Shown: in pieces, positions 1-11,306 of the stretch
Position numbering within the stretch: position 1 is the stretch's first letter
Layout: each line of letters starts with the position of its first letter
DNA from: Symbiodinium natans
Lineage: Eukaryota; Sar; Dinophyceae; Suessiales; Symbiodiniaceae
Reading direction: 5' to 3'
NCBI GenBank assembly: GCA_905221605.1
Contig: CAJNDS010000350.1
Span: forward strand, 1-64,000
Length of the DNA: 64,000 nt
Made by a program: the position numbers and the translations under genes
The notes under the pieces: model-generated
Seen by the model: the letters and a program-made list of their open reading frames with translations, nothing else
Told to the model about the DNA's origin: nothing
The model's database searches: none

Positions 1-3000
1 GCGGGCGCTATCAGTCGCGGGAAGAATGCCAATGAGTGCAAGCTGAAGGGTAGAGTTTTGGCGTTTATGGGTGAGGAGCACAAGGGCCCTGCTGTGGTTC
101 TAGAGCTCGTCAGCCATAGCCCCATCCTGTGCATTTGGGACCATTCCTCAACCAAGGTCAAGGTCGAGTTTAAGGGCGGTGTTCCGTCTTTGAGCCTGGC
201 CGCGGGGGAGGACGAAAATCGTCGCGAACAGCTTGCGGTCGAGGCGAGGGACGCGGCGAACATTTCGGAGTTCCGAGTCACGGGATCCCTTCGTACGGCG
301 TGGTACGAGGGGCAGCGGCGCGATCCCTCATTGGCGGGCTCGATTCGCAAGCCGGAGCCGCCGATGGTGATATCCGGAGACGGGTTGTTGGAGCGCGAGG
401 TGACCCTCAGGACGGGTCAAACCGTCGTCGTCCCAGTGGTTCCCAACGGGGCTGCGGGCGCGAATGGGGTGACCTGGCGCCGCGCCTGCTACAATTCAGT
501 CCACTGTGGAGTCCTTGGGGCCCATAGGTCTGCTGAGGTTACCATCAAGCTGCTAGAGAGGGCAGTCTGGTGGCCCGACTTAGAAAAAGATGTGCGGACC
601 TGGGTCGCCAAATGTCTCGCTTGCATTAAGGGCCGCTCTCGGCCGACGAAGGTCGAGGCTCGTGCGGTCAAATGTGGCGCCGAGACATGCTGGCAGGAAG
701 TCAGCGTGGACTGTGAAGGCCCGAACCGAGAGGACAGGGAAGGGCATAGGTACTCGCTTACGTACTTCGATTGCCTCAGTCATGCTGTCCTCCTCGAGCC
801 GATGAGGTCTCTGACTCATGCTGAAGTCAGGAGGGCGTTCGTGCGCTGTTTGCTTCGCAGCAGGACGATCCCGAGCCTCATCAGGTCGGATAGAGGGCCA
901 GAGTTCAAGAATGCGCTCATGGCAGAACTCAGCGCTATGCTTGGGACCGAGTGGCGGTTCAGCGCGCCCTTGCGGCCTTGTGAGTTGGGCGCAAACGAGC
1001 GAGTCCACCAAGAAGTTCAAAAGGTGCTGGGGGCGGTCGTCAGGCAAGTCGGCGCCTCCCTTTCCGAAGCTTGGGCGGATTGGCTCGTGGTGGCGGAGTA
1101 CGTCGTAGACAACACTCCGGGACCCCACGGGTATACCCCGAGGGACCTAGAGCGGAGCTGGTCGCTCGCTCTACCACTTGAAAAGGACGTCCTGCGAGAC
1201 GCCTTGCAGTTTGAACCCATCTCTGATTGGGCTCGGAGCCAGTTCAAACAGTTCTCGGAGCTAGCTGCTGCGGTCCGAGAGCACTGGACGCGGTCTTCAG
1301 AAGCGCGGGCGAAACTTGCAAATCGCCATAGGCGCACTGTGGACCTTAAACCAGGCGACCGAGTGGTCTGGAACGCTCCGAAGGGCCCGCTCAGAGGGGG
1401 CGGGGCGTGTGCCTTGGAAACCGGGTCTGACCGGCCCCTGGCGCGTGTTGGAAGTCAAGGGCCACAGGCTCACCTTGGAGCCCGTGTCGATGGAGTCGGG
1501 GGGTACTTCTTCCGCCCGGCGCGGCCCGATGGAGGCGCACGCAGAAGGCTGCATTCTTGTTCCTGCGGATGCAGATGGCGCGGAATCCCGCGAGCCGGTC
1601 GTCTTTGAAGACGATGAAACCGGCGGGGACGGCTCGTCTCGCCCCAGCTTAGGGCAACAGGTTCAAGGCGACGCCAAGCAGGTGGAGTTCACGCTGACCA
1701 GGCGCGGGAGGGACTTCGTCCTCCGCCTTGGCGACCGCATTGCCTATCGGGGCGTAGGTGGAGGCCCGAAGGTGTGCAGGTTAGGACGGGTCACGCAGGT
1801 GGATGCGGCCCGTGCGCAGGTCGGCGTCCATCGCTATCTCCCCGACGCCAGCGGGGTTCGCGTCAAATGGCGGCTTGCATATATCGCCGAGGACGGAGCG
1901 CTCACGCTTTCAGAAGGGACCCGTCCGGCCCATGAAGCGGTTTCTGTGAAGGAAATCATTTCCAAAATCGACCTAAACCGCGACGGCGTGCTTGCTGCAG
2001 CCTCGGCCAGAAAGTTGGACAAGGGGGCGTATTCGTTGCAGGACAGGACCCTCGAGCGAGCGTCTCGTGCCGGCACGAGTGTGCTCTCGATCCAAGAGGC
2101 CCTCGCGGACCTCTTGGTCGCGGAACCCCGCGCGTTGCAGCCTAGGGCTTCCCCAGAGTCGGGTGCTGTCGAGAGTTGGTTCCGGCAGTATTTCCTTGGT
2201 GGGGTTGCTGATGTCTTAGAGGTTGCTTGGGGTGACGCGGTCGTTTCCGACGCGGCGAGGAGGCACGGGTACAGGGTTGTTCCCGCTTTTGTGCAAGGCA
2301 AGCAGGCCTACGGGATCACCTGGGACCTGGCCGCAGAAGAGCACTTGGAGGCCATTAGCGGCGCTGTTCTGCGCACAGAGCCGAAGGTGCTCGTAATTGG
2401 GCTTGAGGGCAAGAATGTGCCCCGGGCTTTCCTCCAGCTAGTCGTCCGGTGTGCGCAGGAACGCACACGCGCGGGCGCCCACGTCGCGTTGCGTTTGCAG
2501 GCGCAAAAAGGCGAGTGGGAACCTTGGCGGCTAGAGGAGTGGGGCGCCTTGTTTGGGACGCTCGCTGAGCCACGCTGGCCTTGGGCTTTCGTGTGGGCTG
2601 ACATGTGCCAGTTCGCGCGGGCCAGTGGCCGCGGCAACCTCGTTGAGAGCGGGGCCCTGTGGCTCGCCGACTTCAGCCTAGAATCGGTAGGTTTGAGGTG
2701 TAGTAGGCCGGATGCGTTGGGCGCAGTGCGGCACAAGCACGTTGAGCGCGCGCAAGCTGACTACAACCTCATAGGAGCGGCTTTCTGCGCCTCGCTCCAG
2801 GACCTTGGTCTGAGGGGCGCAGAAGAGCTGTGCACCGCTGCAGTTGAAAGCTTTCCAGCGGCTGCGGGTGCAGATAGCGCCGCGGCTGCGCCACAGCCCT
2901 CTCCAGTCGTTCCTCTCCCGGACGTGCGGTCGGGCGAGGACCTCACGCCAGCAGAGCGTGCGGAGCTGGATAAGGAGGTGGATAAGTATGCCGCGGAGAA

Positions 3001-4131
3001 AGAAGCGTTTTGGCGGACCAAGGCGGACGCCAAGGACTGGGATTCCGTCCGGGCTGACCTTGAGGTCTATGCTCTTGCGGGCGAGAAGGTCGCGGAGGAT
3101 CCTAGGCGCACCGAGGCCTATAGAGACCTCGTATGGTCGGGTTTGAAGATCGAGCCTGGACCAACCAGACCCCGGCTGACCGATGCTGATATCGCAGCCG
3201 TCAGGGAGGTCATACGGCGAAAGGCCGCGGGGTTCTGGGTGGAGGACACCACCAGGACCACGGTCAGGAAGTTCGCCCATGACTGCATCCCCACCGGGCC
3301 GCCGGTCTCGTCCCAGCCTCACAGTCTGATGGGCGAGTCCGCGCAATGGGTCGACGACAAGCTTGAAGAAGAATGCAAGCGGGGTCAGTTGATCCGCGGC
3401 AGCTCGGCTTGGGGATCTGCGCCGTTTCCGACCAAGGAAATGCCCAGCTACAAGCGGCATAGGAAGCGACGCTTGGTGGTTGACTACCGCCGCGTGAATG
3501 CCCGAATTAAGCGCTCCACGTACTATTGTCGGCGGGGCAGCGATGTGCTCGCCGCCGCAGTATGGTATACCTTCGTGGATGCGGTTAGTGGGTTTAATCA
3601 GATTAGGAACACCAAGCGTGCTCGCGAGGTGTTGGCCATTGTGGCAAGATCAGGGAAGTATCTCCCTGTCGGCCTCACCTTTGGCCCGATTAACGGCCCA
3701 GATGACTTCAACTTTGTGGTTGATAGGGCCTATGCCCCCGGCAGAGGTAGGCGCCTTAAGTATACTAAGGAGTGGATTGCCTACGTGGATGATCTTACTG
3801 TTAGGACGGGTAGGGTCATTGATGGGCAGTTTTTCACTGATGCCCAAGCCGAGGGGGCGGTGCGCGAAGCGTGCGCCAAGGGGGCAGTCGCGGCTCCGCA
3901 GAGCGCGTCGTCTGCTCTTGAAGCCTTAGGCGTCCGCGGTGCGCACAACTCCAAGCGCGCGAACCATGACGCGGCGCGCTCGGACCAGAATCACCCCACG
4001 CGCGTTCTGATGCTCAGGATGTTGGGGCTGTTCGGGTGTTTCTGTGTTCAGGGCGGGTGTTTTTGGGGCGGGCCGTTTCCCAGGTCGCCGGTCTGCGGAC
4101 AGAAGGATTTTCCGTCGTTCGTCGCGTGCAG
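1..4131 (+). pseudogene. Integrase, MTase-like and RT palm part of giant polyprotein (copy A1)
   Basis: The coding sequence is open from base 1. An H-H-C-C integrase zinc finger runs from His 502-504 to the CxxC near 613-624. The DDE core follows: Asp 709-711, Asp 889-891, Glu 997-999, giving exact D-x35-E spacing. An extra A at 1381 (absent at the matching site near 19221) shifts the frame, and the protein continues to 4131 and beyond. After integrase come an unassigned linker, a degenerate Rossmann-like methyltransferase segment (about 2160-2750), and RT fingers/palm with a VVDYRRVN-type motif near 3477 and YVDD at 3782-3793. Ty3-type RTs normally precede integrase; here the palm follows it. 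The frame stays open through the junction at 4131/4132. Confidence 0.85.
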
Positions 4132-6431
4132 CTTCGTTCGTGTGTCCCGCAGCCAGTGTGTAGGAAGCAGGCCTAGAGGTTCGGTCCAAGGTCGAAGCAG
4201 AAGCCGTAGCCAGTGTGTAGGAAGCAGGCCTAGAGGTTCGGTCCAAGGTCGAAGCAGAAGCCGTAGAAGCCTTAAAGCCCCGACCTTAAGGAAACTCCCC
4301 AAACCCCCGCCGCAGCGGTTCAAGTGTGTTGTAGAGCCTAAGGGTAGGTAGTCCCTCCCCGCGTTCGTGCCTGTGCACTGCGCCCCGCTGCGGGTCGCGA
4401 CCAGACCGCGCGGGAGCGACCGATCGGTCGCCCGGACCTTCGTGGTCAACCACAAGGCCCCGCTGCGGGCCGTGCCCTGGCCGCGCGGGAGCGGCTGCCT
4501 ACCACTACTGCACACCGGCCCCTTGCAGCGGACCGTGTCCTGGCCGCTCAAGGGCGCGTCAGGTTTCCCTCACCCATCGGAGGTCCAGCAAAGCCGCGGG
4601 CCTCAGTGCCGCGATGGGTGGAGGAGGGTCTAAGGGCAGGGGCAAAAGCAAGAGCCCAGGCCCTAAGGGCAGAAAGGGCCCGCCCACGATAGACGACGTG
4701 CAGCGCCTGCTAGTCCGATGCATGCGGCACGGCGAAGGTGGCTGCAGAGGCCGGTTCGGTCCGGGCGGCCTCTACCCGGTTGATGAGTTGATCGAGCAAC
4801 TCGGGATCACCATCAACCAGTACAACCAGGCGGTCGCGCACGACGCCAGCCAGCGGAAACCGAGGTTGGATACCTCGCACGCTGGTTTCCTTCGTGCCTT
4901 CCAAGGCCACTCTGCCGATTGCGGCCATCCGATGGGGTTCATGATGGAGGGCCTAAGTGAGACGGCCATCGACGACCTCATCCGTCAGTATGGCCCGGCC
5001 ATGTGGCACGGCACGGACTTGCATGTCGTGCCAAGCCTGTTGCAGAACGGCCTGATCCCCGGCGGCGGGCCGGGAGGCCGCCTCGGGGTTCACTACGTCC
5101 TAGGACACTGCCCCACGCAGTGGGAGGACGGAAGGCGCGGGTTCCGCCGCGGATCGACTTGCATAGTCGAGGTCCGACTGGCGGTCCTGCGGGACGCCGG
5201 AGTGCCCATCTATGCAGGAGCGGATGGGGTGGCCCTCACTGGCCAGATTAGGGCCACCGGCATTTCCCGCATCTGGGCACTCCCCAGGGGCTCGCCTGTC
5301 TACTCAGACTTGATAGCTGAGTTGGAAGTGGATAGGTTGGTCTTGCGTGTCGACCTAAAGAGTTTAGGCGACCCCAGTGCGGGCCCCAACCCGCCGTTGG
5401 GGCGAGGACCGAAACTGGGCACGGTCCAAGCGTCCCAAGCTGCTGCGGCCAGCAGTGGCGCGGCGAGCTCCTCGACGGTTGTGCTGGCCCCTGCGGGTCG
5501 TGTCATGGCCGCGGGGGCCGCCCAACCTGTTACCCCTCCTAAGGCCGCGCCTAAGGCCAAAGGGCGTCCCCTAGGGACTCCTAGGACTTCGATCGTGCCA
5601 GCGAAGCCCAAGGTGTACCCTAGGCGCAACATCCCGGGCCCCAATGTCCTCGAGCCCGAGGACTCGCTCGAGGAAGAGGCAGCCCAAGCAGCTGAAGGTG
5701 TCGAGGAAGATAGTTCCAGCTCGGATCTTCCCGACACGCGGGCGCCTCCAGCCGCGGTCAGAGTGAAGGAGGACGAGGAGCCCGCTAGTGGGGCCCAGGC
5801 CGAGAGCACGGAGGAAGGAGTCCTCGTGCTCGGCCAGTCTGTGGTCACCAGCGCGAAGGAATACCTCGCGCGGTCCGAAGCTCTTCTTAGAGCGCAGAAG
5901 CTCCAGTCGAGAATACTGGAGGTTGCGGGAACTGCGATGGTGAAGCTGGAGAAGATCACCAAGCGGGAGGAGTCCCTCAAAACGCTGCGCCGAGAGGGAG
6001 AGAGTCGGGCGGCCGGGGAAGGCGCCGACGGGGAAGAGGTGTCTGACGATGGTCAGGACGCCCCCGGGGCTGCAGGGCCGAGCAGTACCGCCAGGCCTTC
6101 GGGAGGCGGGACCGCCCAGTCCGCCTCAGCCTCAGAGGAGCCTCGCCCCAACGCTGACGGCCACTACGGATGTTCGGCTCCGGGATGCGGGCTAGCGTTT
6201 GAGTCGCTGGTGCAGTACCACTTGCATCAGGCGGCCTGCCATGGCGCCTCTCTTCCGCCCAACCTGGGGATCAGCCCCTCCGCACCTCTTGACCCTTTTC
6301 GTCAGGACTGGCGGGGACGGCTGTTCCGCCGAGGAAAGGACGGTGGGTATGGGGAGGTGCCCATGCTCCGAGTGATTAGGTACCACAAAGCCAACGGGTA
6401 CGATCACTCGAGAGTCCCGCTCCTGAGGTGA
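4132..6431 (+). pseudogene. Tpt1/KptA-like RNA 2'-phosphotransferase with C2H2 finger (copy A1)
   Basis: Methionine at 4614 opens a Gly/Lys-rich leader and then a clear Tpt1/KptA fold. A KPRL motif (about residue 81), RAFQGHS (about 94-100), WHGT followed by PSLLQNGL (about 130-142), GVHYVLG and GADGVALTGQ (about 202-211) fall in the family order. Known members remove the splice-junction 2'-phosphate from RNA using NAD+. A Pro/Ala/Glu-rich linker follows, then a C2H2-like finger from about residue 518. TGA at 6429-6431 ends the frame; copy A2 has CGA there, so it is a nonsense change. Upstream 4132-4613 is also open in A2, arguing that this domain is translated as part of one polyprotein with the RT palm. 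An extra A near 4341 breaks that link here. Confidence 0.85.
4151..4264 (+). repeat. 57-bp tandem duplication in the inter-domain linker
   Basis: Two identical head-to-tail 57-bp copies, 4151-4207 and 4208-4264. Copy A2 has one unit at the same place (from about 30975). The unit is 19 codons, so it keeps the frame. It encodes an Arg/Ser/Gly-rich segment. Confidence 0.9.
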
Positions 6432-8824
6432 GGGGACCGAATCCAGCTTGAGGATGGATCGCACCACATCTACGGTGGTAGCCATCCGCCGGGGTGGCTT
6501 CGCGACGACCCCGAGCTGGACCCCCCTGGTGCTCCAGAGGGAAGCGATGGAGGGTCCACGCCCAAGAGCGAGCCCACGGAGGAGGCCGTGCCCGAGCCTC
6601 CGCGGAAGGCCGCTCCGCGCGCGGACGGGCCCTCGAGCCGCCGAAGGGCGACGTCCAGCGACGCCTGGCCGAGCGTCGCTCCAAGCGAGATTACTCGCCG
6701 GACCTGGTGACGCCTCTCGACGGTCTCCATGCCAAGGAGATCGACTCCTTCTTCGCGGGTGACCCAGCCGCGGATAGCCTTGACGTCATTTTGATGCGCG
6801 CCGAGGTTCGCACTGAGTCCCACCTCAAGGTTGGCCGGGAGGAGGAAGAGCCCCTGGTCAAGGAGGAACAGGAGGAGGAGACGGAGGTCGTCAAGGACGA
6901 AGAGGTCTCGGTTGAGATGGAGGCTGCCACCGCGGATGAGGCGGACGAGGTCGCCCTCCCAGCCAACCGAGCCTACGTCGAAGGCCGCTTTTACCCCTAC
7001 GGCAGCTGGCGGTGCTTCTTCTGCGAAGCCATTAACCCGGTGACCGAGGACCAGTGCCTCACCACGCACGCGGGCGGCCCGAATGCGGGCGCCCCGTGCG
7101 ACGGCCGATGGATCAATGGGATCGACATCGGGTGGTGGGAGGTGGATCCCCAAACCGCGCCGGAGCAATGGCGGCGGAGGTTTTCTGCCGAAGAGCTTGA
7201 AGACCAACAAGCGCGGGCAGATGCCGCGAGGCTCCTCAGCGATGAGGAACTCGCTGAAGCCCTCCAGGCGGCCGAGGAGGCGCAGGCGGCCGAGCGCGCC
7301 AAGAAGCGGGAGCGGCGCCAGGCGGAGAAGGCGGAGCGCGATGATCACATCAGCGAAGCGCTCCGCATAGCAGGGTGGCAGTGCCCTAACTGCTATGAAT
7401 GGAACCTTTCATTCAGGCAGCTGTGCTTTAGGTGCAGCACACCCCTCCGCTTGGCAGAGGTCGTGTCCCGCGGGATCCCGGATCCGCGGCGCGGCGAACA
7501 GAGGGACTCGGGCTCCGAGAGCAGCCAAGATGAGCTGGAGTACGAGATCCTTCTGGCCAATCGCGCGATGGATCAGGAAACGATCCAGCCTCTTCTTAGA
7601 AGCAAACACAAGAAGAGGGGCGGCAAGAGACGTCGCGAGGAGGCGACGCACGGCAAGGGCCGCGACCCGTGGGGTGCTTGGGCAGACGCCCGTGGCAAGG
7701 GCCAGGGCAAGCCGAAGGGCAGGGGCAAGTCCGATGCCAAGGGCAAGCCCAAGGGGAGGGGCAAGTACGCCTGGGGCGCTTTCGCCGCGGGCATTGTTGC
7801 CGCGCTCCAACCCCGCCCAAGCACCAGCTGGGTCCCAGCTTTCCCGTGCGGGTCGGCCCGGCCGCCGCCGAGTGTTCCGCTTCCGCCGCGGACCCCCTTT
7901 TTCCTAGGTCGCGGGCTCCTCAATCGGTTGATGCACGCCCTCAACGGGAACATCAACGGCTGGTGGGGCCTGGCGGCTGCAGCGTCGGCGCCGATTGCCT
8001 TGCAGTTGCACCGCGGGGCTGTGCATGTTGTCGAGGACTCTATGCACGCGGTTGCAACGATTTCGGCCGACGTGGTCGAGGAAATCGGTCACGGGGCGAG
8101 GCGGACCGTGTGGGTCGCCGGAACAGCCATCACTCTCGTGGTAGTGATCTTGTGCGGTGCTGTTCTGTGGTACGTGAGTCGTGCCGTTGCCAATCGCATT
8201 GCGCATTTGCGACATGGCAACACCGCGGCCCCTGAGGCGCGGCTGTCTCAGCTCCTTGGCTCCGAAGCGACGTTTGAGGTCGCGAGCACCAAGAAAGGGG
8301 TGACCCATAAGGTTTGGGTGCATCTCAAGGAGGAGACAGCTGCCTGTGGCTGTCGTGCTTACCTGGCAGAAGGACGCTGCGGGCATTGCGATGCCGCAAT
8401 GGACACCGCTCGTTCCTTAGGGTTTTTGCACGCGGCCCAGCGAGGCGCGGGTCCTGCGCTCACAGACTCCATTCGGAGTACCGCCTCCGATGCCCTAGCT
8501 AAGGGTAAGGTGGTGTTGGGTTTGGGGAACAGTGAAGGGTGTTTCTCCCAACTCGCGGCCAAGAGCCGCGGGCTCTCCTGCTTTCAGGGGCTCGCGGGTC
8601 GTGACCTGGCCGCGGCCCCAGCAGATGGAGCGAGCGCAGCCCACGCACATTCCGGCTCCGTGCAACGTGCCGCCACTGCCACTGTGGCGCGCACGCCAGG
8701 CCGGAGGAACAAGGGCCCAGCCCCCGCTAGGAGTTCTCCAGTCAAAGAAGCGGAATTCCTTGCGGGCGGGCCATACATTCAGGCCGCCCAAACGCTGCTT
8801 GGTCTGGAGCAGCAGAGGATGTGA
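6432..8824 (+). pseudogene. RanBP2-type zinc ribbons, TM helix and SWIM finger segment (copy A1)
   Basis: This continues the polyprotein after the TGA at 6429; the longest frame here has methionine at 6494. Near 7008 is a Cys-rich ribbon (WRCFFCE...CDGRW). Near 7375 is a second W-x-C-x2-C...N...C-x2-C ribbon of RanBP2 type. A Gly/Lys-rich basic stretch follows (7640-7770), then a single strongly hydrophobic helix near 8113-8185, and a CxC-x8-CxHC SWIM-type finger near 8345-8395. SWIM fingers bind DNA or protein in other families, including transposases. The frame closes at 8824 only because a G is missing near 8801; with the A2 base count it runs into the PLD domain. Confidence 0.75.
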
Positions 8825-9369
8825 TCTACATCCGGGCTTACAGCTTAGATTGCCCATCCTGCATCGAGGCAATCGAAGCGTCGCTTGGCAAGGGCGCAAG
8901 CGTTCGGATTGTCGCCGACATGGGACAATGCCACCGCACCAAGCTTCAGTGGCAAGCGTTGAAACGCTTGGCGGCCGCAGGTGCCGAGGTGAAGGTGGGT
9001 TGCGGCACATCCTTGCGCGACGCCTATGCTCGCGACGGCCGCGGGGCTAAGGTAGGCACCGGGATTCAAGGGCTGCACCATGCCAAGGCCCTTTGCCTAC
9101 TGCGGCCTGACGGCGCGGTGGTGCTGATTGGGAGCCTCAATTTTACCACAAGCAGCAAGGCCAATGCGGAAGCAGGGCTTAAGCTTGAGGTCCCCAAGAC
9201 GCACCCTGTCGCGCAGTCCTACGTCGAGGATTTCCAGAGGGTGTCGGCTGAGGCATTCTCCCTCGATGAGGCGGTTGCGAAGCGCCCTCAGTTGGAGCGA
9301 GCCAGTAGCTCCAACGTTGCTGGCAACGCCACTCGTGCCCCCAACACTGCTCCACAGGGTATCGAGTAG
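8821..9369 (+). pseudogene. Phospholipase D (HKD) superfamily domain, polyprotein C-terminus (copy A1)
   Basis: About 180 residues with the single-HKD signature: His-His-Ala-Lys near 9073-9084, an Asp four to five residues later, then GSLN near 9130 and an N-A-E-A-G-L tail. The preceding beta/alpha units (IEAIEASL, ASVRIVAD, LKRLAAAGAEVKV) fit the PLDc_2 layout seen in nucleases of the Nuc/Zucchini group and in cardiolipin hydrolases. Only one HKD is present, so dimerisation would be needed as in Nuc. There is no credible start of its own: it is fused to the SWIM segment in the inferred ancestral frame. The stop at 9367-9369 matches the stop of copy A2. Confidence 0.8.
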
Positions 9370-10066
9370 GCTGCGGCCAGTTGGCGCGGCGTGGTATGTA
9401 TCCACGCATTATCAGAGCCGGCGTTGCAGCACGGCACGCTGCTTCGCCAACCTTTTGCACTTTCTTTGCGTGACTGCGGGCGAAAAGGCCGCGGCAGGTT
9501 GGAAGCCTGCCCATTTTGCATTCCCCGCACTTTTCTTCTCCGCCCTGCCTGTGGCCCCTCTTGTCGAGGGAGCTCTTTTGCAGGTGCTGCGGACCGTGTC
9601 CTGGTCGCGGCAGTGCGCTCGCCGAAGCGCGTGCGAGTTGCACTGGCTGCGGCACAAGCAATGTGCGCGGCTCTCGCTGAGTCCGGTAGCCCGTAGGGTA
9701 GTTCTGGATAGGTGAGTAGCCGTAGCCGTAGCTTAGGGCCGGTAGTGTGTACAGTGTACCATTTGTACCATAGCTTTGCACTAGCAGCACAAAGACCTGC
9801 CCAGTACTCTGGAGCCTCGCCTGCCTGCACAAAGGTGAGCGCTCGCGACTTGGGGTGGTTTAGGGTCGTAGAGGGCTGCTGTCGTCGTGCGTCCGTTTGG
9901 TAGTGCGGGCTGCCGCCGAAGCCGCATGCCAATGCTCATGATGTGCGGGCTCTACCAGGGTCGCACGCGACACCCTCGCCCTACCCCATTTGCCGCGTTG
10001 CTGAAGTGCTTGACGCACTACGAGCTCTTGGTGAGCCGGAAGCCTCGGCTGAGGGGCGAATGCGAG
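9370..10066 (+). other. 3' untranslated part of copy A1, no gene seen
   Basis: No conserved frame. The stretch matches 36057-36713 in copy A2, though the first 250 bases have diverged by small indels. It contains a short GTAGCC repeat near 9716-9733. It runs directly into the LTR. Confidence 0.7.
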
Positions 10067-10833
<767 letters not shown>

Positions 10834-11122
10834 CAGGTCAAAGCATGCATGGAGTGCTTGCTTGGTGCTAGTGCAGCTTGTGGTTTTCCCTTGCATGTGT
10901 AGTTTTGCAATTCGTAACAATGCCAATGTTTTGGCTCAAGTACCGAGCTTGTGCCTTTTGAGCACGGTAGTGTCGTACAGTAGCTCTTAGGTTGCTGTGC
11001 GGTCCGACCGGACGCACTCAGGCGTAGCTGCACAAGTGCTTGAACTCGCGAAGTCGTAAAACAGCGTGACCGGGCTGTGATTGCATTGGCTTAGTGCAAG
11101 TCCAGTGCTGGTCGACTTCACA
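10834..11122 (+). repeat. 5' LTR of copy A2 (289 bp)
   Basis: Identical by eye to 36714-37002. The termini are CAGG...CACA rather than the usual TG...CA, though the exact left end could be two bases earlier because AG also belongs to the microsatellite. The SL-like 12-mer is at 10929-10940. No convincing tRNA-complementary primer site follows at 11123. Confidence 0.9.
10929..10940 (+). promoter_or_regulatory. Spliced-leader-like 12-mer inside the LTR
   Basis: TTTTGGCTCAAG is exactly the 3' end of the conserved dinoflagellate spliced leader. It is preceded by GCCAATG, which resembles the leader's GCCA, and followed by TACC. It is also in the LTRs at 10162-10173 and 36809-36820. It may be a leader relic fixed in the R region after a trans-spliced transcript was copied; chance is not excluded for 12 bases. 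Confidence 0.45.
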
Positions 11123-11306
11123 ATTGGGGGCTGTTCTGGGAAACGTACAGCTCTTGTGCCTACGGCCCGAGTGGGCAAGCATTGCTTTGCTTGTCTGTCG
11201 CGGTCCGTGACCTGGACGCGTGGACTGTGTGCCACGCTTGCGGCCTGTTAACCAAGGCGCGGCGCTTCGTGTGCCACGCCTGCGGCCTGCTAACCAAGGC
11301 GCGGCG
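11123..11306 (+). other. 5' leader of copy A2 with a 37-bp imperfect duplication
   Basis: Short untranslated stretch between LTR and Gag. Two copies of a roughly 37-bp unit (TGTGCCACGC...GGCGCGGCG) lie at about 11228-11264 and 11270-11306, the second ending at the proposed Gag ATG. No clear primer-binding site or splice site is seen. Confidence 0.6.

Noticed and set aside
300-2573. Opposite-strand and off-frame ORFs across the GC-rich polyproteins
   Set aside because: No family motifs; they are shadows of high-GC coding sequence in the recognised frame. The same applies across 4.6-9 kb, 11-21 kb and 30-36 kb.
9714-9740. GTAGCCGTAGCCGTAGC as a spliced-leader relic
   Set aside because: Only the leader's CCGTAGCC start is repeated; the TTTTGGCTCAAG end is missing.
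11123-11145. ATTGGGGGCTGTTCTGGG as a tRNA primer site for the giant element
   Set aside because: It contains TGG, but the complement lacks a T-loop-like sequence at the expected distance; no tRNA could be matched.
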